DNA of 64,000 nt from Moanibacter sp964542645 (GTDB lineage: Bacteria > Verrucomicrobiota > Verrucomicrobiia > Opitutales > UBA2987), in NCBI GenBank assembly GCA_964542645.1, contig CAZIUG010000009.1, positions 1 through 64,000 on the forward strand, in the 5' to 3' direction. This document shows, piece after piece, positions 45,258 through 53,968 of this stretch; the first letter of the stretch is position 1; every line of letters begins with the position of its first letter. The position numbers and the translations under genes are program-made. Under the pieces are notes generated by a model. That model was not told the DNA's origin and ran no database searches. It saw only the letters and a program-made list of their open reading frames with translations.

Positions 45258-47462
45258 TTAGGAATAAGAATTCTCAGACAACCGCCGTAAAACATTTTCA
45301 GTAATTTTCGAAACATTGTTGTTACTATCATCGTAGGATAAGCAACTGCACCAACTAATTGATCCAACTGAAAAAGTTGCACCCCCTTTCGGTCCCTCTA
45401 TATAGATCATATCCGAACGTACCATTGCATTTCTAGAACCGCCAGTATTCGGATTGCAGCAAAGTTGATCTTCGATAGTAATCTGGTACATATCCGTAAA
45501 TCCGCCGGCGCTGGCCAGCAGGAAGGCATTGTTCGGTGTGCCTTGATTATAGTCCATTCGGTCAATCTCGAATCCAGCTGCTCCGTGCTCTAACACAAGC
45601 GCAGGGAAATCACCAATCAGCTCGTCTTCCCCAACTCCTTCAAAAATAAACGCGACCTCCTCTTTGAGGCTATCTGGTTGTCTCATATATGGTTGATTTC
45701 TCCCGCCTCCCTGAGAGGTGAATCCAATTCCGACCATCTTCTGCGGCTCTCTATTCCGGAACCTCCATATTCCTCCAATTTCTCCGGTTGTACTATGGTA
45801 ACACTCCCCAGGAGCAGCTTCCCAAGATCTAGTGCCTCGCCAACGCCGAACTTCAACAATGTGGGGCCTCTCAGGATCAAAAGATGTGACCCAATAGAAT
45901 CCGTTCCCGCCCAAATACATAAGGCGACCTCCTTCGGTCTGATACATTTCCATGGCCTCAAGCATCTGAGATGTCCAGTACTCTGGGTGGGAACCCGTTA
46001 GTATCACGCGATACGAAGAAAGCAATTCAGCTCCTTCGTTATGCAATTCGTGGTCGGTTATAATATCATAGTCGAAACTCTTATTATCAAGCCAATGCAG
46101 GAGATGCATATCGCCGTTTAGATGTCTAGGAGAGAATGCTGCCAGCGATTGAGAGGGCATTCGATATCGTGGACGAAAATTAAGAAACGGTCTCAACTGA
46201 GATGAATAGCAAACTCCGCTCCCATCAGAATGGAGATCATAACCGCTCAAGAGAGAGTGCTTCTTCATGTACTTGTCCTCGGGAGCATTAGATTCAGTTC
46301 CCTCCTTCTCAAGCATGGCACGAGCCAAATCTATATAGCGGTGATTTGCATAAACTTGATAGGTAAGAGTTGGAGCCAAGAATGCGATTCGAGAATGTGC
46401 TTTAACTGGCACAACAAAGAATGTCACATAATCCTCACTTTTTTCGGTCTGCAAATGTACTGAGTAGACACCGCTAAGAAAGTTTACCGGAACCTTCCAT
46501 TCGAACCCTGCATCCCATCGAGCATCCTCGAGATCGTCATCATGGAAGTGAATCGCAGCATAGTGGCTCGGCTCCAAATTAAAATCCGATACATTGCCAT
46601 TCCAATCATGGCTTGTTACTGCCCGTGTCGGTAGATTGATTAGTCTTCCGTGGAAACCATTTGGTCCCATATCGATAATTCGATCTGAACTTATATCCAA
46701 TGAGAAATCCCAATCGGCAACGACGGAAATAGAGCTGTTCGATTCCTTTCCTATATCTTGAACAACACAACTGTAGATTCGTGGGTTATCGATCTTCCCA
46801 TTAAAATGATTTTGGGCCATTGACTCCATTGAAACGGGAGTTCGACTAGCTCCTATAAGTAAGTTCCCTTCACTCGGATTAACTGCTCCAGAATGTACAC
46901 TCTTTCGGATGCTAGCATCCGCGTTAGGGGATGGCCATTGAGTTTGTTGTCTCTGAAAAAGACGAACCTCGTTGTTCTCCGGATCGTAGGATGCTGCGAC
47001 AAAATACCAAAACCGCTCTTCAAGGGCTGAGTCTATTGCCACCTTGATTAGATTTTCTCTAGAACCCAACCATAATGCAAGGCATCCATTTTCGTCGATA
47101 TAAAGACCGTAACCAGATTCATCTGTTCGCGAGAATTTCGTGAAAATACCTTGCACCCCTTTCTTAGGTGTAGTGGGAAAAATCCATGCCTGGATTGTGA
47201 ATGCTTTAGTGCAGTTAAGCATTGGATCATGGGGAATAGATGCATATGATCCTGTATAAATCGGCTGGTAGTGTCCTTTGTACTTTCCCTCTACCGAAGT
47301 CGATTGCTTCTCAGTCTTAAAGCCAGGACCTTTTGGGTTGTCATCAGTATGTCGTAACCGAACTATTTCAGCCCGATAGGAGGACTCTTCGCAACTGACC
47401 ATGAACTTAATCGTCTGCCCAGGCCGAACACTTAATCGATCACTATAACCTACAATTTTCAT
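45258..47462 (-). CDS. N,N-dimethylformamidase large-subunit-like protein with LamG domain
   Basis: A 734-residue protein starting MKIVGYSDRLSVRPGQ, the usual beginning of this family. A LamG-like domain lies at about 75-235, followed by the dimethylformamidase catalytic region to the end. The conserved GSHPEYW segment and FLAPTLTYQVYANHRY fit the iron-site region of the family. ATG 47462 was chosen on family grounds; ATG 47564 would add 34 residues. No small-subunit gene is visible, so activity on dimethylformamide is not claimed; amide hydrolysis is the inference. Confidence 0.75.
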   Translation of the reverse strand: MKIVGYSDRLSVRPGQTIKFMVSCEESSYRAEIVRLRHTDDNPKGPGFKTEKQSTSVEGKYKGHYQPIYTGSYASIPHDPMLNCTKAFTIQAWIFPTTPKKGVQGIFTKFSRTDESGYGLYIDENGCLALWLGSRENLIKVAIDSALEERFWYFVAASYDPENNEVRLFQRQQTQWPSPNADASIRKSVHSGAVNPSEGNLLIGASRTPVSMESMAQNHFNGKIDNPRIYSCVVQDIGKESNSSISVVADWDFSLDISSDRIIDMGPNGFHGRLINLPTRAVTSHDWNGNVSDFNLEPSHYAAIHFHDDDLEDARWDAGFEWKVPVNFLSGVYSVHLQTEKSEDYVTFFVVPVKAHSRIAFLAPTLTYQVYANHRYIDLARAMLEKEGTESNAPEDKYMKKHSLLSGYDLHSDGSGVCYSSQLRPFLNFRPRYRMPSQSLAAFSPRHLNGDMHLLHWLDNKSFDYDIITDHELHNEGAELLSSYRVILTGSHPEYWTSQMLEAMEMYQTEGGRLMYLGGNGFYWVTSFDPERPHIVEVRRWRGTRSWEAAPGECYHSTTGEIGGIWRFRNREPQKMVGIGFTSQGGGRNQPYMRQPDSLKEEVAFIFEGVGEDELIGDFPALVLEHGAAGFEIDRMDYNQGTPNNAFLLASAGGFTDMYQITIEDQLCCNPNTGGSRNAMVRSDMIYIEGPKGGATFSVGSISWCSCLSYDDSNNNVSKITENVLRRLSENSYS

Positions 47463-47583
47463 TCTCAAAACTGTGTCTAGCACTCTATCTAATGCAAATA
47501 CCCATTTAAAAACAGCTAAAATTGTGTCTTTATCGGAATTTAAATCAGTTGCTACGAGAATCATCCTATGAAAAGTCTATTCA

Positions 47584-48339
47584 ATGATTGAAAATGTCGG
47601 AAACAGAACAGGAAGAGAGAGATTGTTCATTGATCTCGACGATAGCGGTTACGTCATTCTGAAAGATGCTTTGAATCAGAACCAAGTTTCCCAACTAAGA
47701 AGCAAAACCGCGGAATTAATTGCCAGCGAACGTGCAGCTGGAGCAGACCTTTACCTGAACGGCAAATCACAACGGGTCTGGAATTTGTTGAACAAAGGAC
47801 TGATATTTGAGGAGATGATTCAGATACCCGAAATTTTGAAATACCAAGGATATCTTCTGGGAGATGATTTCGTTTTGAGTAGTTTCACTGCCAATCTTAT
47901 TGGACCTGGGTCTGCAGCCGGTGATTGGCACATAGATTCGCCTTTGGCCAAATTTCCTGATCCAATTCCAACCACAGCTTTCTGTGCCAACACCATTTAT
48001 GTTCTAGATGATTTCGAGGCGGAAAACGGTGCGACATGGATTGTCCCAGAGAGCCATCGGCGCGGACTACGGCCAGATCCTAAAGGAGACTATTTGGATG
48101 CAATCCAACTTAAAGCAAGTATTGGAGATATCATTATTCTCCATGGAGGGACTTGGCATGCTAGCGGAGCGAACTATACCGATAAGGATCGATTGATCCT
48201 TCTGGGTTTTTTTACTCGTTCCTTTATGAAGCCGCAACAAGATCACCTGCAACTTGCAAGTCCTGAATTAACAGACAGGGCATCGCCTGTCTTAAGAAGA
48301 CTTCTCGGATTTAATTCTCTCCCAGGCACCAAAACTTAG
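47584..48339 (+). CDS. Phytanoyl-CoA dioxygenase family protein
   Basis: A 251-residue Fe(II)/2-oxoglutarate oxygenase. The facial triad is H116 and D118 (WHIDSP) and H192 (GTWHASGA), with R203 likely binding 2-oxoglutarate. The family hydroxylates varied small molecules; the substrate is unknown. It is divergent from the dimethylformamidase-like gene, with about 120 bp between the chosen starts, and precedes the racemase-fold gene on the same strand. Confidence 0.87.
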   Translation: MIENVGNRTGRERLFIDLDDSGYVILKDALNQNQVSQLRSKTAELIASERAAGADLYLNGKSQRVWNLLNKGLIFEEMIQIPEILKYQGYLLGDDFVLSSFTANLIGPGSAAGDWHIDSPLAKFPDPIPTTAFCANTIYVLDDFEAENGATWIVPESHRRGLRPDPKGDYLDAIQLKASIGDIIILHGGTWHASGANYTDKDRLILLGFFTRSFMKPQQDHLQLASPELTDRASPVLRRLLGFNSLPGTKT

Positions 48340-48424
48340 AGAGCTTTTGGGTTTGATTGAATCTAACCGACTCAACCATTTTCAGATTCTAGTCTCTTTT
48401 ACCATCAATCCAATTCAAATAGAG

Positions 48425-49189
48425 ATGAGTTGTAACCGCCTGTTCCCTCGAATTGGAATTCTTTATCCCGGCAATTCAGCGGAAGATGATTATCCTCAGC
48501 TCGCAGAAATGGTAGAACCTCCTGCCGATATAAGAATTGTCCACACGGAAGGCCCGGATGTTCACCGTGTTGATGAATGCCTCATAACAGGAAGTGACCA
48601 GATACTAGCAATTGGTGCCCGCGAATTAAAAAATCACAAAGTTGAAACTTGCATGTGGGCCTGCACGAGCGGGAGTTTCGCATTTGGCGTTGAAGGAGCT
48701 CGTCTTCAAGTATCAAAAATCGCAGAAATTCTAGGGGTTCCGACTTCGAGTACCTCTTTGTCCTTCCTGAGTGCGGTTCGTGCACTAAAATTAAAGCGTG
48801 TCGCAATTGCTGCAACATACCCTCAAGAATTAGCCCATGCGTTTCGTTTGTTTCTTGAGTATGACGGTGTGGAGGTTCTTTCTCTTAATTCCTTGGAGAT
48901 CTGGTCGGGGCGAGAAGTAGGAGAATTCGAAGAAGAAAAGATTATCAGTTTCGTTTTGGCAAATGATCATCCTAATGCAGAAGCTATTTTAGTTCCTGAT
49001 ACAGCACTTCGTACAGCGACTCTTCTGCCCAGACTTGAGGCATCTTTGGGGAAGATCGTACTTACAGCCAATCAGGTAACATTTTGGGAAGCAATGCGGC
49101 TGACTGGAACCTTAAAGCCCCAAATGAGACTCGGGCGCCTTTTCTCGCATGATCCATTTTTGTCATGGAGAATGGGTGAATTATGGTGA
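48425..49189 (+). CDS. Asp/Glu racemase-fold protein (maleate isomerase/arylmalonate decarboxylase-like)
   Basis: A 254-residue two-lobe protein of the Asp/Glu racemase superfamily. The first catalytic Cys is present at C80 (MWACTSGSFAFG). The second site, where a Cys is usual (often CTNLRT), reads PDTALRTA with D192-T193. Such one-cysteine members include decarboxylases, so racemase activity is unlikely. ATG 48425 gives a family-like start; the longer TTG frame at 48347 adds 26 unsupported residues. It lies 86 bp after the PhyH gene. Confidence 0.78.
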   Translation: MSCNRLFPRIGILYPGNSAEDDYPQLAEMVEPPADIRIVHTEGPDVHRVDECLITGSDQILAIGARELKNHKVETCMWACTSGSFAFGVEGARLQVSKIAEILGVPTSSTSLSFLSAVRALKLKRVAIAATYPQELAHAFRLFLEYDGVEVLSLNSLEIWSGREVGEFEEEKIISFVLANDHPNAEAILVPDTALRTATLLPRLEASLGKIVLTANQVTFWEAMRLTGTLKPQMRLGRLFSHDPFLSWRMGELW

Positions 49190-49241
49190 GTTGAAAAAGA
49201 GGAAATGTGTGCTTTATACGGGCTTAGGGACAAACAAATAT

Positions 49242-49269
49242 TTCCTAAAGAGATATATATCTTTAGGAA
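49242..49269. terminator. Hairpin between racemase-fold and DUF3830 genes
   Basis: TTCCTAAAGA (49242-49251) pairs with TCTTTAGGAA (49260-49269) around GATATATA. A T-rich segment follows about 15 bases later. It probably terminates the PhyH/racemase-fold transcript. Confidence 0.55.
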
Positions 49270-49340
49270 CTCGCTTTCATATTTTTGACTAGTAAATATT
49301 ATTAACATGGCATGGGTTGTAAGAATCTAGAGAGGATAAA

Positions 49341-49826
49341 ATGGTACGAAAAATCGAAATTGAATTCGTAAAACGACAAGTTAAATGCGTCGCAGAGTTA
49401 TTAGACGATTTAGCACCAAAAACTAGCGAAGCTGTTTGGCAAAACCTTCCGCAGTCAGGAAACGTTTATCATGCTAAGTATGCAAGCAATGAGGTCTATA
49501 TTTTAGTTCCGCCATTTGCCTTCGAGGAACCCGGTTTGGAAAATCCGACTATAACACCAACTTCAGGAGATCTTCTTTATTTCCATGTGCCGCCAGGTTT
49601 GGTTAAGTTTCCCGAAATTCGGGATGTAGCCGACCAATCGGCATTGATCGATTTAGCGATCTTTTACAATCGAGATAATCTGTTGATTTCTCCTTCGACA
49701 GGCATGGTTCCTGGCAATCGATTTGGTACTATTACGGAAAACCTTGAGGAAGTACAGAAAGCCTGTGATAATATATGGAGAGAGGGGTTTGCGGGAGAAC
49801 AACTCATTTTCCGCAGACTAAAATAG
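49341..49826 (+). CDS. DUF3830 family protein
   Basis: A 161-residue protein of the DUF3830 cyclophilin-like group. It shows the AVWQNLP and NVYHAKYASNEVYILVPP strands and the later SGDLLYFHVPPG segment. Family members often sit in catabolic clusters beside racemases, decarboxylases and amidohydrolases, as here. The biochemical function is not known. The ATG at 49341 is preceded by GAGAGGATAAA, a fair ribosome site. Confidence 0.82.
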   Translation: MVRKIEIEFVKRQVKCVAELLDDLAPKTSEAVWQNLPQSGNVYHAKYASNEVYILVPPFAFEEPGLENPTITPTSGDLLYFHVPPGLVKFPEIRDVADQSALIDLAIFYNRDNLLISPSTGMVPGNRFGTITENLEEVQKACDNIWREGFAGEQLIFRRLK

Positions 49827-50013
49827 AAAAGCGGGAAACAGTGGGCATCATTTCTATAACCCGATTCGAAGAGACAATCATTGCATTAGATTTTAACCCG
49901 AACTCGGAATGTCGTTGCTTGTCTTAAACCAAAATAGAGATTCCTCACATGCATTTCAGCTAGTTACAGGAAGTTTAACGCGAAAATTCTAAATATTTTG
50001 GATTCAATTAAAG

Positions 50014-51654
50014 GTGAGTTTAAGTAACGAACACCTTATCGCAATAAATCGGGAACGCCGGATTATCTTCCAGGATGATATTTTGGCGAATTCTGTTTTT
50101 CGATCAGAGAATACTGGACCTGAACGACTAACGAAAATAGTAGACTTTTACATGAGTCGTTTTGAGCCGGAATATAATCAAATCGACAGTGTTTGGCATG
50201 AATGGGGTGAGGGTAATACTGCTGTTTGGCCTAGCAATGTACTGCCAAGAACCGAGAATGTATTTCCGGCTTGGTGGTCCATCGGTGTTGATCCGATCGA
50301 TGTTCTTCTTAAAGAAAGCCGAAAAAGAGGACGCGAAGTATTTTTCTCCTACCGAATCAACGGATCAGACAATGATCGCCTTTTTGATCCTCCCCATTCC
50401 ATGGATGAACCAATTCCAATTAAGAGGATGCATCCAGAATGGCTTCTTCGAAAATGGCATGCATATTGGAATTTTGAAGTTCCTGAAGTCAGAGAGTTAA
50501 AGCTCAGAATTCTCCTGGAAATTGCTGAGATGTATGACTTTGATGGAATCAGTATAGATTTTGCCCGAATTCCAATCTTGTTTAAAGAGGGAAAGCAATG
50601 GAAATGCCGTGGGCTTCTTACGGATTTTATGCGTCAATTGAGATCGGAACTGATCCGTATTGGGCGGCAACGCAATCGACCATTTTTACTCGCAGCCCGA
50701 GTTCCTGAAAACTTGGTTGGCTGTCATTTTGATGGTATAGACATCGAAACATGGGTTAAAGAAAGCATTTTGGATATAATCATCGTAGGTACTCGGACAG
50801 CAAAAGCCGATGTTGTAGGGTTTCAGAACATTACTGATAGGAGACGAGTAAAGATTTATCCTAGTTGGGACGATCACCACTCCTCCGATGGTTATCGGCA
50901 CCCTTCTTTGGAGATCTGGCGCGGGGTTTGTGCAAATTGGTGGAGACAAGGCGCTGACGGCATGCACACTTTTAACCTTATGATGGGATCTCCAAAATCA
51001 GAGCAAGCTTTAGGAATCAAGCCTGCTTCAAAACATCGCGGGGGAGATAAGGATGGAACTAATTTAAACGATCAGTGGCGGACGCAATGCCAAGTCTTTA
51101 GTGAAATCGGAAACACTGAAACGCTTAATCTTTGTAACAAGACTTTTTTTGTAGAACGACGAGGTGGAGGTCATGATTCTCAAGTCGTCCCGGATCCTAA
51201 TAATTGGTATACTCCACGGCACATGTACTTTCAGAGTAATATGCAAGCAAGCCTTCCAATCGATCTCTGCAATGATTCTTCTACGGACAGACTTCTAGAA
51301 ATTGAGGTCTCTGATGATGTTAGTACTCTCGTAGAGAATGTAGAAAACGTTTTATTGCTTTTGGCATATTCTATTTCAGGCAAAAGTAATTCCTCTCGAG
51401 TTCAATCTGGGAAAGAGGACCAGGTATCTCTGGAGGTAAGAATTAATAATCTTTTATTGGATCCTCCACATCGGGTGAAAGAGACTAAAACAGCTCTTAA
51501 TGTCACCTTTGATCACTGGCTAAAATATATGGTTCCTACCAGATATCTAGCCGTAGGGGTAAATCTAATTGGGGCAAAACTCTGTAAAGTACCATTGAAG
51601 GATGATATTAAAGTCTCCATTGAGAAACTTGAGTTACATGTTATTTATATTTAA
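50014..51654 (+). CDS. Putative glycosyl-hydrolase-like TIM-barrel protein (GHL10-like)
   Basis: A 546-residue protein whose first 320 residues look like a hydrolase TIM barrel. FDGISIDFARIP with D182 resembles the strand-end motif of GHL10/family-10-like hydrolases, and KIYPSWDDHH and FNLMMGSPKS fit further barrel ends. The C-terminal 200 residues look like beta-sandwich. There is no signal peptide, so it would be cytosolic. The start is GTG 50014; no other start gives a better fit. Substrate unknown. Confidence 0.6.
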   Translation: MSLSNEHLIAINRERRIIFQDDILANSVFRSENTGPERLTKIVDFYMSRFEPEYNQIDSVWHEWGEGNTAVWPSNVLPRTENVFPAWWSIGVDPIDVLLKESRKRGREVFFSYRINGSDNDRLFDPPHSMDEPIPIKRMHPEWLLRKWHAYWNFEVPEVRELKLRILLEIAEMYDFDGISIDFARIPILFKEGKQWKCRGLLTDFMRQLRSELIRIGRQRNRPFLLAARVPENLVGCHFDGIDIETWVKESILDIIIVGTRTAKADVVGFQNITDRRRVKIYPSWDDHHSSDGYRHPSLEIWRGVCANWWRQGADGMHTFNLMMGSPKSEQALGIKPASKHRGGDKDGTNLNDQWRTQCQVFSEIGNTETLNLCNKTFFVERRGGGHDSQVVPDPNNWYTPRHMYFQSNMQASLPIDLCNDSSTDRLLEIEVSDDVSTLVENVENVLLLLAYSISGKSNSSRVQSGKEDQVSLEVRINNLLLDPPHRVKETKTALNVTFDHWLKYMVPTRYLAVGVNLIGAKLCKVPLKDDIKVSIEKLELHVIYI

Positions 51655-51936
51655 TGAATGCTGCTTTCTGAGATTAGGCCATCTTCTGTCCAGTGCAAAG
51701 ATGCTGACTTCGGTCAACATAAGCACCAACGCTCTTGATTTTATTTCGGAGTTGCACGCTTCATCGACCTCTCAAATACTTTCCTTAAAAATTCGGTCCT
51801 GTCCCTCTCGCCAATCACCAACTTTTGTAAACTCTTTGATTTAATCCATGGTCATTCACATTGAAAACATATAACAAATTAACCGAGAATCCGTACAGCC
51901 CTAATTAGCAAGAAGATATGGAAGGAACTTAATAAA

Positions 51937-52878
51937 ATGAAAATCGTAATGAATCCACCCATAGGGGAAAATTATCGCCGACAGATTTCCGCGGTTGCGC
52001 CTAACGCTACTGTTGTAATGCCTGATCCAGATGAATTGTTGAATGAAATATCGGATGCTGAGATTCTCTTTGGGAGCTACTCTGGAGAGATTATTTCTAG
52101 TGGCCCTGTGCTTAAATGGGTTCAGTCAACAAGCGCCGGGATGGATATTTCTCTAATCCCTGAAATTATGGGAGATAACATAACTCTTACCAATGCAAGC
52201 GGGGTCCATGCTATTCAAGTTGCCGAGCAAGCTTTTGCGCTAACCTTGGCAATAATTCGCGGTGTCTATTTTTCGGTTCGAGCGCAGCGCCAACATAAGT
52301 GGCAGAGACCTGATCTTCGCGACTTTTATGGTATGACTGTAGCAATTATCGGATTTGGGGGAATTGGGAGGCGTTACGCTGAACTAATACGTCCCAACAA
52401 TACGCGGACTATCGCGCTGGATGTTCACCCGGTCGACAAAGTTGACACAGTTGATGCAATCTGGCCCATGGAACGTCTAGATGAAGCTCTTGAAATAGCA
52501 GATGTGGTTTTCATTGCCTGTCCATGCACGGATAAAACAATCAAACTAATTAATAAAAGAACGCTTGGCCGAATGAAAAGTGACGCCATTTTAATTAATA
52601 CAGCTCGTGGTAGGATTGTTGACGAAAAAGAACTTATCGAAGTTTTGAAAGAAGGTGGAATTGGAGCTGCAGGGTTGGACGTATTTGAAGAAGAACCTCT
52701 TGCCGAGTCGAGCGAACTATGGGAATTAGAAAATGTAATTATAACCCCGCACGCCGCTGGTGGATCTCCTAATCGGCACGACCGTACCGTTGGATTTTTC
52801 GCAGAAAATCTCCAACGGTATCTTAAAGGAGACGAACTACAGAATGTAGTCGATAAATCATTAGGCTATCCTACTTGA
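51937..52878 (+). CDS. D-2-hydroxyacid dehydrogenase
   Basis: An NAD(P)-dependent D-isomer-specific 2-hydroxyacid dehydrogenase of 313 residues. The nucleotide fold has GFGGIGRR (139-146). The catalytic triad is R224 (NTARGRIVDE), E253 (EEEPLAES) and H272 (ITPHAAGG). It likely reduces a 2-keto acid or oxidises a D-hydroxyacid in the catabolic set around it. A gap of 282 bp upstream holds no supported gene. Confidence 0.9.
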   Translation: MKIVMNPPIGENYRRQISAVAPNATVVMPDPDELLNEISDAEILFGSYSGEIISSGPVLKWVQSTSAGMDISLIPEIMGDNITLTNASGVHAIQVAEQAFALTLAIIRGVYFSVRAQRQHKWQRPDLRDFYGMTVAIIGFGGIGRRYAELIRPNNTRTIALDVHPVDKVDTVDAIWPMERLDEALEIADVVFIACPCTDKTIKLINKRTLGRMKSDAILINTARGRIVDEKELIEVLKEGGIGAAGLDVFEEEPLAESSELWELENVIITPHAAGGSPNRHDRTVGFFAENLQRYLKGDELQNVVDKSLGYPT

Positions 52879-52992
52879 GGACAGCAAGATACTGGAATCA
52901 ATGGACAACAGTCACTGGGCCCAAATGAGAATCTCTATTGGAGTAAACATTTTCCACGATAGAAGCTGATAATCCAGGAATTGTTGAATTTA

Positions 52993-53853
52993 TCAGTAAA
53001 GCTCCGACATGTTTCGCCAAAGGGCCTTTCCCTCCCGGAGCTCAAATTTCGCCATACCGGGAAATGCAGTATGTGCTGTGATGATTAGTGCATCCTCTTT
53101 AATTGCTCTATTAATCAAAGTATTTCGGGATTCTATTGTGTCTTTCCTATCACGGCCCGGCCAGACAAAATCAATATGCTCAACTTCACAAGCGTCATGG
53201 AAGAGATCACCTACATAATATGCGATTAAACCCCTCGACTCCAAACGCACAAGGATATGCCCGGGGGACTCTCCGGGAGCATGTATAGCAGTCAGACCAG
53301 GAGCGATTTGATGCCCGTCTTTGATCAGGCTAAAAAGCCCATGAGATTTTAGGACCGGAATATGTAAGTTGAAATTCGCCCTTCTCTGATCCTGCTCAGG
53401 AGCCCGACTGCCATCTGCCGTATGCATTAAATACCTAGCATTCGGAAAACTTGGGATCCTATCGCAATTTCTTTCTATCGTAGCACCCATGATATGATCG
53501 GCATGTACATGAGAAAAGATTACGTCAGTAATATCCATACGGTTGATATTGAGAACATTTAACGCGTCGAGTAGCAAAAGTTGGTCTTTGAAAGGGAATA
53601 GAACCTCAAAGCTCTGACGAGCCTTATTGGCTTCGCCAATTCCAGTATCCAGCAATACTAGACGGTTTTGTGTTCGAACTAGGACAAGATTTAGAGAAAA
53701 AACTAAACGACCAACCTCATCGAGTTTAACAAGATTTCGCCAGATTGTTTCATCCATATCCTTAAAAACCAAGGCAGGGTCACCATATAAAGTTCCCTCC
53801 CCTATAATGGTAAGTTCGATATCGCCAAGGCTGAATGTATGAATGAAGTCCAT
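52993..53853 (-). CDS. Metallo-beta-lactamase fold hydrolase
   Basis: A 286-residue MBL hydrolase with the metal motif HVHADH at 115-120, downstream metal ligands in APGESPGH and the late TAHTAFPG histidine. It resembles lactonase-type (AHL or other lactone) members. No signal peptide is evident. It is on the same strand as and downstream of the metallophosphoesterase gene, with a 115-bp gap. Confidence 0.84.
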   Translation of the reverse strand: MDFIHTFSLGDIELTIIGEGTLYGDPALVFKDMDETIWRNLVKLDEVGRLVFSLNLVLVRTQNRLVLLDTGIGEANKARQSFEVLFPFKDQLLLLDALNVLNINRMDITDVIFSHVHADHIMGATIERNCDRIPSFPNARYLMHTADGSRAPEQDQRRANFNLHIPVLKSHGLFSLIKDGHQIAPGLTAIHAPGESPGHILVRLESRGLIAYYVGDLFHDACEVEHIDFVWPGRDRKDTIESRNTLINRAIKEDALIITAHTAFPGMAKFELREGKALWRNMSELY

Positions 53854-53968
53854 TGAAATTTCTCGAGGAGTGAATTGATAATAATAAAGTAATAATATCT
53901 ATTTAATTAAAGGCTATCCTCCTTGAATAAGTGGATGGCACAATGCATCACACACATGAGTATTATTG

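Noticed and set aside
51602..51844. 80-codon plus frame overlapping the end of the GHL10-like gene, and a 25-codon minus frame in the same gap
   Set aside because: The plus frame overlaps a better-supported gene and is Ser/Leu-rich without motifs; the minus frame is short with only a weak GTG/TTG start.
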